Positions 1 through 7,135 of a DNA stretch of 64,000 bases are shown in pieces (within the stretch, counting starts at the first letter, position 1; each line of letters begins with the position of its first letter). The notes below the pieces were generated by a model. That model was not told where the DNA came from. It was given only the letters and a program-made list of their open reading frames with translations, and made no database searches. Source of the DNA: JAQBGV01 sp032128395 (GTDB lineage: Bacteria > Planctomycetota > UBA8108 > UBA1146); contig JAQBGV010000123.1 in assembly GCA_032128395.1 (NCBI GenBank), forward strand, positions 21,693 through 85,692, in the 5' to 3' direction. The translations under genes and the position numbers were made by a program.

Positions 1-539
1 GAGCTTCCCCCCCCCTGCCGCCCCGAACCCGGCGCCGAACCCTCTGGTCCTCGAGGGTTTCGCCGCTCCTCGGCTCGATCGGGACCGACGAGTCCCCTAT
101 GACAGCTGGATCCAAGAGAAAGGCCTTCCCTACCGAACACGGGTCTCCGGAACGGACCCCGCGCGGGGTGGACCGATGCAGTTCGCGGACCATCCCGATA
201 TCGGCAGGATGGGTCGGAGAATCCAACTCTCGGGCAGAACTCGCGTGCGAGGTCGAGCCGGCAAGCAGACCCACTGCCGGAAGCAGTTTCGTTTCCACGG
301 GTTACCGACTTGGTGCGACTGCCCCGAATGTGGAGGCGAACGCTCCGATGGCGGCGATCCCTCGATGAGCGAAGTCGGGCGGAAGCGCGGCGAGATCGCC
401 GCTCCCAGCTCCTCGTGACCACGTACGGGGGGGAGGTCGGTATCCTAGTGGGCTCGATCGAGGGACCCGGAGGGGGTGCCTCGCTCGATTCGGAACCGGC
501 GGCGTGCCGGGGTGCACCTGAACGATCCTGGGACCCGAG
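1..539. other. Region without a convincing gene
   Basis: No reading frame here has the strong third-position G/C bias of the neighbouring genes. The best candidate is 176-418 (+), whose product has a short CxCxxC stretch (CDCPECGG), but its third-position composition is weak and it has no recognisable family. The region carries the untranslated leader of the gene starting at 540. The first bases contain a C9 run and may lie near a contig end. Confidence 0.5.
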
Positions 540-1046
540 ATGAACGACTCTTCAACGCGATCGACTTTCTACGGCAGCCGGCGCGGCCATCTGGTCGTGA
601 TGCTCTTCGTCGTCGCCCTCCTCGGCGGTGGCATCCGCTCCCTCATCACCGCGGACTCCCGGTTCGGCTGGGGGATGTTCAGCCGCAATATGGCCTACAT
701 GATCGAGTACTCGTGGGTCCATGCCGATGGGAGCCGCACGAAGCACGTCCCTGGCGACGAATTGCAGGGCAAGGGGTCAGAGCTCGCTGCGCGTGGGGGG
801 CAGACGGTTTTCCGGCACAGCGACCCGAGGTCCCGGAACACCCGTTACGGGCTCGGGACGATGCGGTGCTGGATCCGCAGCTACCTCTCGTACCTCTACA
901 GAGACGAGGCTCGACGCCCCGCGGGGGCGGTCGCGATCGAAGCGCGTCTCCACTACGCGATCAACCTGAGGCGAAGTGACCGTACCGCTCCACAGCTCGA
1001 GGTGATCCGGTGGGGCGACACCTCCGGCGGGTCGGCCGACCGATGA
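540..1046 (+). CDS. Small membrane-anchored partner of HTTM protein
   Basis: A 168-residue protein of unknown function. One hydrophobic segment at about residues 18-38 (VVMLFVVALLGGG) is followed by a soluble domain with the pattern FGWGMFSRN..Y and DGS...VPGDEL. In my recollection this type of protein often sits directly before HTTM-domain membrane proteins. The stop overlaps the next start (ATGA at 1043-1046), so the two are translationally coupled and probably act together in the membrane. The Shine-Dalgarno is weak (GGGAC), and the start was chosen because it is the only ATG keeping the hydrophobic segment near the N terminus. No catalytic motif is visible. Confidence 0.75.
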   Translation: MNDSSTRSTFYGSRRGHLVVMLFVVALLGGGIRSLITADSRFGWGMFSRNMAYMIEYSWVHADGSRTKHVPGDELQGKGSELAARGGQTVFRHSDPRSRNTRYGLGTMRCWIRSYLSYLYRDEARRPAGAVAIEARLHYAINLRRSDRTAPQLEVIRWGDTSGGSADR

Positions 1047-3589
1047 ACCAGTCTGCTCTCTCCCGCCTCGCGATCGCCTGGGATCGCTTCTGGTTCGCTC
1101 CCGCCTCCCGGGAGACCCTCGGACTGGTGCGGATCTTCTTCGGCTTCGTGTTCTTCCTGCGGATGACCGGGGCGACCGGGCTCTACCGGATCGATGAGAT
1201 CACGATGCGTTTCCCGAAGCGCACCGTCTTCCCGATCCGCGAATTGTTCGGCTCCTGGCACATGCCGTATCCGTTCCTCGAGTGGTTGCCGGTTCCGGGC
1301 GAGTTCTGGTGGAGCCGGATCGAGGACGCACTCCTGCTCCTCTCGGTGCTCCTGATCGTCGGGCTCTTCACCCGTATCGTCGCACCGGTGCTCGCCGTGT
1401 TGTTCACGTACGTCTTCTTCCTCAGTCAGCATCACTTCTATCACCACATGCTCCTGTACGGGATCGTGTTCTGGATCCTCGCGTTCGCTCGCTCTGGTCA
1501 GCACTATTCACTCGATGCGATGCTGCGCGATCCGCGCGAACGGGGCGCGCTCGGCCTGGTGCTCCCGCTGCGACTGATCCAGGTGCTCGTCTGCGCGATC
1601 TACCTGTTCACCTTCTTCTGGAAGAGCAACAGTGGCTGGACCACGGGAAGCATCATGGAGATCTTCGCCGAGACGGGCTCGCTGAAGGGGCAGTTCGCGA
1701 CCTGGGTCCATTCCGTCATTCCGAGTCAGATTCTCAGCATCGGCACGCTGATCATCGAAGGAGGGTTGCCCGTCTGCCTCCTGTGGCCAGCAACTCGCCG
1801 GTGGGCGATCTTCGCCGGGGTAGGTCTGCACCTCGGGATCGACGCGACGATGAACGTCAATTCCTACAGCTACCAGATGCTCGCCCTCTACATCGCGTTC
1901 CTGACGCCGGGCGCGGGGGCGACCGTCGTCCTCTTCGACGGGTGTTGCGGCCTGTGTCATCGCTCCAAGCGCGGGATGCGTCTTTTCGACTGGTTTCGCC
2001 GGCTCCGTTGGGTCGACTTCCAATCCGAGGAGGGGAGAACGGTGCTGCCGGGGAAGACGCCCGAAGATCTGAGCCGAGCGATGCATCTCCGCACTCCGGG
2101 TGGTGTGACCCGAGTGGGGTTCGCCGCGTGGCGAGAGATCCTGGTCAGTTGTCCGGTGACCTTCCTGCCCGGGATGCTGCTCTTCATCCCGCCGATTCCG
2201 TCGATCGGTGAATGGGTGTATCGGTGGGTCGCGGACCATCGGGGTCGGCACGCGTGCCCCGTCGAACGGCCCACTTCCAGCGAGCGGGTGGCACCTCTCC
2301 CGATGGTCGCGTGTCCCGAAACGAAAAAAGTGACTCGGTTCCGCGCGGCGATCGCGATCGTCCTCCTCGGCGTGACCGTTCTCCTCGGTGCGATCTTCCA
2401 CCGGCTGAACGAACATCCCACGGTGGCGGCGGCAGTTCCCGCACCCTCGGCTACTTCCCGGCTCCAGGCACACATCGCACTGGCCAGCAGCTTCCTGCTG
2501 CGACAGCTCCAGCCGAGCGGCCAGTTCGTCTATCGGATCAATCTCGATAGTGCGGTCTCGATGGAGGAGAAGTACAACATTCTTCGTCACGCCGGGGCGA
2601 TCTACTCCTTGGCGATGATGCGAGGGGAGACTGCGAGTCACACGCTCGATCCAGCGCTCATCCGGGCGACCCAGTACCTGCTGGAGAGCTCCTGCTCTCC
2701 GGTCGAAGGCTCGGAGACGATGCAGGCGATCTGGTCGCGTCCCGAGATCGGCGGATTCGATGGACCGGTGCAGGCGAAACTCGGTGGAACGGGTCTCGGT
2801 CTCGTCGCCCTCCTCTCGGTCGAGAAGATCGCGCCGGGGACCACTTCGCTCGAACTGCTGCGCAGTCTCGGCCGGTTCCTCGTGATGATGCAGGGCCCGG
2901 ATGGCAGCTTCACTTCGAAATTCATCCCGACGGAGGGAGGGGCCCAGACCGACTGGGAGTCCCTCTACTATCCGGGCGAAGCGGCGCTCGGGCTGGTGAT
3001 GCTCTACGAGCTCGATCGCGACCCGCAGTGGCTCGAATGCGCGTACCGGGCGATGGAGTTCCTCGCCCGCACGAGAGCGGGGAAGACGCGCCTCCCCGCC
3101 GACCATTGGTCGCTACTCGCGACCGCACGCATGCTGCCGCACATCGACTCGGCCCGGCGCTCGCGGCTGATCGTGCACGCGATCGCGGTGTGCGAGAGCA
3201 TGCTGCGAGATCGCTTCAGAGGAGTGGGTGATTCGTTACGAGGCGGCGGCTTCGAAGCGGATGGGCGGACGACCCCCACGGCGACTCGACTCGAGGGGCT
3301 CCTCGCAGCTCTGACCTTCCTCCCGGATGGACCGAGCCGACTCCGCGAGCGGATCACGGAGGCCGTCCATCCTGCCATCGAGTATCTGGTGCGGTCCCAA
3401 GTCACGACCGGGAAGTACGCCGGGGCGATCCCGCGCGCCATCGCCCGACTCCCCGAAGCGCACCCCGACTTCGACCGTTCGTTCAACGAACGAGCCGGTG
3501 AGGTGCGCATCGACTACGTGCAGCACGTGCTGAGCGCGTTCCTCCAATATCAGCAGCTGTTCCCGATGGGGCGGAAGATGAGTCCGTAG
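1043..3589 (+). CDS. HTTM - DUF393 - alpha/alpha-toroid fusion membrane protein
   Basis: An 848-residue protein with three parts. Residues about 1-295 form a multi-helix membrane domain of the HTTM (vitamin K-dependent gamma-carboxylase-like) type, with FFGFVFFLRM near the start and the His-rich QHHFYHH segment. Residues about 297-410 are a DUF393/DCC domain starting VVLFDGCCGLCHRSKR, with the DGxCxxC thiol motif. A further hydrophobic segment (about 433-455) leads to a C-terminal helical region (about 470-848) with ILRHAGAIYSLAM and GPDGSFTSKF, like an alpha/alpha toroid of the terpene cyclase/glycosidase superfamily. HTTM-DUF393 fusions are familiar; the toroid extension is not one I recognise. 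The ATG at 1043 is preferred over upstream codons because it overlaps the preceding stop. Substrate unknown; a thiol-redox or membrane-modification role is inference. Confidence 0.85.
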   Translation: MNQSALSRLAIAWDRFWFAPASRETLGLVRIFFGFVFFLRMTGATGLYRIDEITMRFPKRTVFPIRELFGSWHMPYPFLEWLPVPGEFWWSRIEDALLLLSVLLIVGLFTRIVAPVLAVLFTYVFFLSQHHFYHHMLLYGIVFWILAFARSGQHYSLDAMLRDPRERGALGLVLPLRLIQVLVCAIYLFTFFWKSNSGWTTGSIMEIFAETGSLKGQFATWVHSVIPSQILSIGTLIIEGGLPVCLLWPATRRWAIFAGVGLHLGIDATMNVNSYSYQMLALYIAFLTPGAGATVVLFDGCCGLCHRSKRGMRLFDWFRRLRWVDFQSEEGRTVLPGKTPEDLSRAMHLRTPGGVTRVGFAAWREILVSCPVTFLPGMLLFIPPIPSIGEWVYRWVADHRGRHACPVERPTSSERVAPLPMVACPETKKVTRFRAAIAIVLLGVTVLLGAIFHRLNEHPTVAAAVPAPSATSRLQAHIALASSFLLRQLQPSGQFVYRINLDSAVSMEEKYNILRHAGAIYSLAMMRGETASHTLDPALIRATQYLLESSCSPVEGSETMQAIWSRPEIGGFDGPVQAKLGGTGLGLVALLSVEKIAPGTTSLELLRSLGRFLVMMQGPDGSFTSKFIPTEGGAQTDWESLYYPGEAALGLVMLYELDRDPQWLECAYRAMEFLARTRAGKTRLPADHWSLLATARMLPHIDSARRSRLIVHAIAVCESMLRDRFRGVGDSLRGGGFEADGRTTPTATRLEGLLAALTFLPDGPSRLRERITEAVHPAIEYLVRSQVTTGKYAGAIPRAIARLPEAHPDFDRSFNERAGEVRIDYVQHVLSAFLQYQQLFPMGRKMSP

Positions 3590-3618
3590 TCGAGCGTGTC
3601 AGTTCACGGGGCGAGAGG

Positions 3619-3639
3619 GCGTTCCGGCCGGAGGAACGC
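3619..3639. terminator. Possible hairpin between convergent genes
   Basis: Inverted repeat GCGTTCC / GGAACGC with a 7-base loop, in the gap between the convergent genes ending at 3589 (+) and 3774 (-). There is no T-run, so a terminator role is only suggested by its position. Confidence 0.3.
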
Positions 3640-3773
3640 GAGGCACTGGGAACGCGCCGCATCATCCCCGGGGACGGGGAGCGGCGACTCGATCGCAGCT
3701 CGCGGTTCCCGGCGGCGGATCGGGCGCCGGCGCTGCGTCTTCCCGTGCAGGTGCTTGTGGCGGTCCTCGCGTG

Positions 3774-4124
3774 CTACTTGTACCTCGGCTGGTACAGATC
3801 GACCTGCACCCCCCCCGGCATTTCGAACTGGATCACCAGGCCGTATCCCTGGTCGGTGATCCCGCCCTTGAACTCGACCCCGCGGCCGCGCAGCTCCGTG
3901 ACCGTCTTCTCGATGTCGTCGCAGTAGAACGACACGCTGTGCGTCCCCGATGGCGGGCCGCCCGGTTCGCCGGTCGGGTGACACCCCATGTCCGCCTCGG
4001 CGAAGTCGAAGATCAGCCACCCTCCGCCGACGTCGTTACACGGGATGCCGAGCTTGTCACGCAGGAACGCGCGCAGCGCTTCCGCCTCGGACGAATAGAA
4101 CATGCCGTGGATACCCTTGATCAC
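3774..4124 (-). CDS. VOC family (glyoxalase/bleomycin-resistance-like) protein
   Basis: A 116-residue single-domain protein of the vicinal oxygen chelate fold: an N-terminal IKGIHGMFYSSEAEALRAFL segment, then HSVSFYCDDIEKTVTELR and a C-terminal FEMPGGVQVDLYQP strand typical of the second beta-alpha-beta module. The GTG start at 4124 is chosen because AAGGAG lies five bases upstream; a longer frame back to 4235 would give a non-homologous Arg/Ser-rich extension. Members include lactoylglutathione lyases, ring-cleaving dioxygenases and drug-binding proteins, and the substrate cannot be told from sequence. Convergent with the HTTM gene and divergent from the deiodinase-like gene. Confidence 0.85.
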   Translation of the reverse strand: MIKGIHGMFYSSEAEALRAFLRDKLGIPCNDVGGGWLIFDFAEADMGCHPTGEPGGPPSGTHSVSFYCDDIEKTVTELRGRGVEFKGGITDQGYGLVIQFEMPGGVQVDLYQPRYK

Positions 4125-4236
4125 CGATCGCTCCTTCCTGGTTCCTGACGCACTGAGGGTAGTCGCCTCGCGATAGCCCAACAAGCCCCTGCCGGTTAGC
4201 ATCCGTGGCGATGGGGGAAGACTCGATGATCGCACT

Positions 4237-4274
4237 ACGTCGCCGGCTTGCTCACGCCCTGTCGGACGGCGGCT
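4237..4274 (+). repeat. 38-bp dispersed repeat, copy A
   Basis: Matches 27492-27529 in 37 of 38 positions, in the same orientation. This copy sits in the leader of the deiodinase-like gene, 47 bases before its ATG. The function is unknown. Confidence 0.7.
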
Positions 4275-4321
4275 CAGATGTCGGGGTTTCCCTGGACGAA
4301 CCCCACTCGAAAGGAACCTGG

Positions 4322-5092
4322 ATGCGCTCTCTCGTCATCGGTGCGGCACTCCTCTTCGTACTACCTCTCCCCGCCCAGGACTCCGGGCAAGGTGCGTGGG
4401 ATCTTCTCCGCCGCCACGATCGCGATGGGGACGGCAAGATCTCACTCGACGAATACACGCGGGGGGCCGAGGGTCGGGGTGGCGGACGCGGTGCCGGCGG
4501 ACGCGGTGCCGGCGGAGCGGGGCGCGACCGCCCGGGCGCGGGTTCTGAGCGTGGGGCGGGTCCCCCGCAGTCGGGCGAACTCGCACCCGACTTCGAACTT
4601 CCTTTCGCGGAAGAGCTCGATCGAAAAGTTCGTCTCTCGAGCTACGTCGGGAAGAAGCCGGTCGCGCTGATTTTCGGCAGCTACACGTGACCGCCGTTTC
4701 GCAATTCAGCCGGTCGGCTGACCACTATCTTCGAGAACTACAAGGACCAGGTGGAGTTCTACCTGGTCTACATCCGCGAGGCGCACGCGATCGATAGCCC
4801 ATCCCCGAACCTGGACGGGCCGCTCCTCGAGGACCCGATCGACATCCTCGAGCGTCAGGAGGCCGCCACCAGTTGCGTCGCGGATCTCCAGCTGCCGATC
4901 CCCGCGATCCTCGATGGTCTCGATGATGCGGTGAACAGGGCGTATCAGGGATGGCCCGATCGACTCTATCTCGTCGGCCGCGATGGTCGTCTGACGTACG
5001 CGGGAGGGCGCGGGCCGATGGGGTTCGAGCCGGATGAGCTGGAAGAGGCGATTCGGGTGGAACTCGGGAAAGGACGGCGCGAGTATTTCTGA
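4322..5092 (+). CDS. Deiodinase/thioredoxin-fold selenoprotein with EF-hand (TGA 4688-4690 = Sec)
   Basis: Read through the in-frame TGA at 4688-4690, this is one 256-residue protein. It has a signal peptide (MRSLVIGAALLFVLPLPAQ), an EF-hand loop (DRDGDGKISLDE, about residues 38-49), a Gly/Arg-rich linker, then a redoxin domain with the active site FGSYT-U-PPFR (Sec at residue 123). Vertebrate iodothyronine deiodinases have SCTUPPF at the same place, and the following VYIREAHAID matches the family's VYI.EAH element. The frame after TGA stays open to 5092 with normal codon use. The start at 4322 has AAAGGAACC upstream and gives the signal peptide. The protein is probably exported and acts as a thiol/selenol redox enzyme; deiodination itself cannot be inferred. 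The alternative is a nonsense mutation, which is unlikely given the active-site position and the downstream hairpin. Confidence 0.85.
4706..4721 (+). promoter_or_regulatory. Putative bacterial SECIS hairpin
   Basis: Six-base-pair perfect stem TCAGCC / GGCTGA closed by the tetraloop GGTC, starting 16 bases after the TGA, with the loop at 22-25 bases. Bacterial SECIS elements lie immediately downstream of UGA inside the coding region and have a short upper stem with a G-U-containing apical loop that is read by SelB. The loop and spacing fit. It is not experimentally known. Confidence 0.7.
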
Positions 5093-5316
5093 GAGCGTGG
5101 ATGGGGTTGCGGCGATGGCACCTCATCCGGTGCACGATCCTCCAGGGGGAGGGGCGGGTCTCCGTGAGTCTTCCGAGACGACTGGGGCTCGACACGAGGT
5201 GATCCGCGTCTTCCCAGCTTTGCACAGCTGCAATACCTCCGAAGGGGACGAAGCGCCGCTGGCTCGCGCCGAGATGGAGCGCTAGGATAGGGGCAGTCCG
5301 CTGGAGAGTGGTAGCC

Positions 5317-5790
5317 ATGTCCGTCGTGTCGAAGAGATTGAAAGCGTTGCTCGACAAGCACTTGGTCTGCTACGAGACCGTTCCGCACGTCTCCGATTTC
5401 ACCGCGCAGGAGACCTCCGAACACACCCACACCCCCGGCCGTTCGTTCGCGAAGGCCGTGCTGGTCACCATCCCCCATGAGCTGGTGATGCTCGTCCTCC
5501 CCGCCGACCACGTCGTCGATTTGATCGATCTCCAGCGTGCGGTCCGGTCCGGACCGGTAAAGCTCGCGAGCGAGCACCGAATCGACCGCATCTTCCGCGA
5601 CTGCGACCGCGGGGCGATCCCCCCCTTCGGCAATCTCTACGACATGCGCGTGTTCATCTGCCCGAGCCTGCTCGACAGGGAGACGATCACCTTCAACGCG
5701 GGGAGTCACGAGATGGCGATCCGAGTGTCGACCGAGGACTACGCCCGGTTGGTGCGTCCCATACCGCTCGAGTTTTCTCACCACATGTGA
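5317..5790 (+). CDS. YbaK/ProX-type aminoacyl-tRNA deacylase domain protein
   Basis: A 157-residue single-domain protein of the YbaK/EbsC/ProX editing family, which hydrolyses mischarged aminoacyl-tRNA. Visible family elements are an N-terminal SKRLKALLDKHLVCYETVPH, a FAKAVLVTIPHELVMLVLPAD strand with the conserved FAK lysine, and the glycine-containing GAIPPFGNLY followed by MRVFICPSLL. The ATG at 5317 is preferred to the GTG at 5308 because GGAG sits ten bases upstream. It stands alone between the deiodinase-like gene and a convergent aminotransferase. Which tRNA it edits is not visible; free-standing members of this family often act on Cys-, Pro- or Ala-tRNA(Pro). Confidence 0.85.
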   Translation: MSVVSKRLKALLDKHLVCYETVPHVSDFTAQETSEHTHTPGRSFAKAVLVTIPHELVMLVLPADHVVDLIDLQRAVRSGPVKLASEHRIDRIFRDCDRGAIPPFGNLYDMRVFICPSLLDRETITFNAGSHEMAIRVSTEDYARLVRPIPLEFSHHM

Positions 5791-5896
5791 TCGCGGCCTG
5801 GCTGAGCGCGACGTCGTTGCTCTCGAGAACTGCAAGTGCAGCGAAGAGGGAGCCTCGCGGTAACGCTGCAACGCGGTTCTTGCACCGCCGGAAACT

Positions 5897-7099
5897 CTAC
5901 CGCTCGACCTGCGAACGGATCGTCTGGGTGAGGAGCTCGACGTCCTCATCGAAACTCTCGGGAGCGACCGCCCCGAAGGAGAAGCGGGCGAAGCCGTCGA
6001 AGGGGCCCGTCCCGGCGGGTGACCTGCGCATGTCGCAGAGCCGGCCGGGGAGGATCGCCGCGCCGTGGGGGAAGAGGCGGTCGTTGAACTCGTCCGCGGT
6101 CAGGCCGCCGGGGAGTCTCCCCCAGTGGTAGAAGCCGCCGTTCCCGGTGAAGAGCTCGAAGCCGAGGCCCTCGAGCGCCTCCCCGTAGCGAACGCGTTGC
6201 TCCGAATAGAACGAACCGATCGCGGTGCGCGCCTGGCGCACTCGGTCGGTCTGGAGGAGCTGCGTCACATAGAGTTGTGAAGCGCGGGAGACCCCACCCA
6301 TCACGATCGATGAGTAGTTGCGAAAGAGTTCGATGTGCTCCCGCGCTGCGACCACCCAGCCGACCCGCATCCCGGGCACCTGGAGCCCCTTGGTCGCCGC
6401 CCCGATGACGAAGACGTCGGTCCCGTCGAGTTCATCGATGTGGCCGAGTGCGCTGTCCGGCTGCGGAGCGTGGAAGAACTCGTACGCTTCGTCGAAGAGT
6501 GCGCCGTGCCCCGGGCGCCTCGCCAGCTCGACCAGTTCCCGGAGCTGCTCCCCGGTTACGGTCACGCCGGTCGGGTTGCACGGATTGCTCTTCACCAGGA
6601 AGACCCGTTGGTCGCCGGGGTGAGGCTCGACGGCGTGGTCCGCGACCCCCGGACGAAAACGATTCCCCGGGTTGCTCGGGATGATCTTCGGCTCCTTGCC
6701 GAGCAGGAGTAGCAGATCGTAGTACGGGGTGTACTCGGTCTCCTCGATCGTGATCGTCACCCCGTCGACGAGCAGCGAGATCACTGCGAGGATCGCCGCC
6801 CTTCCCCCCGCGAACACGGCGACGTGATCCTCGGTGATCTTCGCGCCGTAGAAAGTGCGGTAGTAGTCGGCGATCGCGCGCCGAAGTTCGACTTGGCCGG
6901 TCGCCGTGGGGTAGCGCCGGTCATCGGCGGTGATCGACAGCGAGTCGGGGAGCGGCGGTCCGCCGGGGATCTGTGCGGTCAGCGGATACCCCTGCGCCCA
7001 CGGACGGGTACCCGGATCGCCGAGGTAGCGATCGGTCGCAGCTGCGAACCGAAACAGAGTCTCGTAGACCCCCATCGGGGGAAACTGCCTGAGGATCAA
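5897..7099 (-). CDS. Class I/II PLP-dependent aminotransferase
   Basis: A 400-residue fold-type I aminotransferase. The Schiff-base lysine is in GAATKGLQVPGMRVGW (about residue 237), with KSNPCNPTGV forming the substrate/PLP asparagine loop, LFDEAYEF the pyridine-nitrogen aspartate, and a C-terminal FARFSFGA arginine for the alpha-carboxylate. The order matches aspartate/LL-diaminopimelate-type aminotransferases. The first codon is TTG at 7099; an ATG at 7075 (MGVYETLFRF) is an alternative, and neither has a strong Shine-Dalgarno. It lies 36 bases after the S9 peptidase on the same strand, so co-transcription is likely. The amino-acid substrate is unknown. Confidence 0.9.
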   Translation of the reverse strand: MILRQFPPMGVYETLFRFAAATDRYLGDPGTRPWAQGYPLTAQIPGGPPLPDSLSITADDRRYPTATGQVELRRAIADYYRTFYGAKITEDHVAVFAGGRAAILAVISLLVDGVTITIEETEYTPYYDLLLLLGKEPKIIPSNPGNRFRPGVADHAVEPHPGDQRVFLVKSNPCNPTGVTVTGEQLRELVELARRPGHGALFDEAYEFFHAPQPDSALGHIDELDGTDVFVIGAATKGLQVPGMRVGWVVAAREHIELFRNYSSIVMGGVSRASQLYVTQLLQTDRVRQARTAIGSFYSEQRVRYGEALEGLGFELFTGNGGFYHWGRLPGGLTADEFNDRLFPHGAAILPGRLCDMRRSPAGTGPFDGFARFSFGAVAPESFDEDVELLTQTIRSQVER

Positions 7100-7135
7100 G
7101 GTGGTCTGCCCTTCGAAACAGCAGAGCTATCGGCG

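Noticed and set aside
176..418. 80-aa open frame with a CDCPECGG stretch
   Set aside because: Third-position G/C is lower than in real genes here, no family is recognisable, and only one Cys cluster is present.
4322..4690. Reading the deiodinase-like gene as ended at TGA (123 aa) plus a separate downstream gene at 4751
   Set aside because: The downstream piece starts in the same frame, has no ribosome site, and the TGA falls on the active-site residue.
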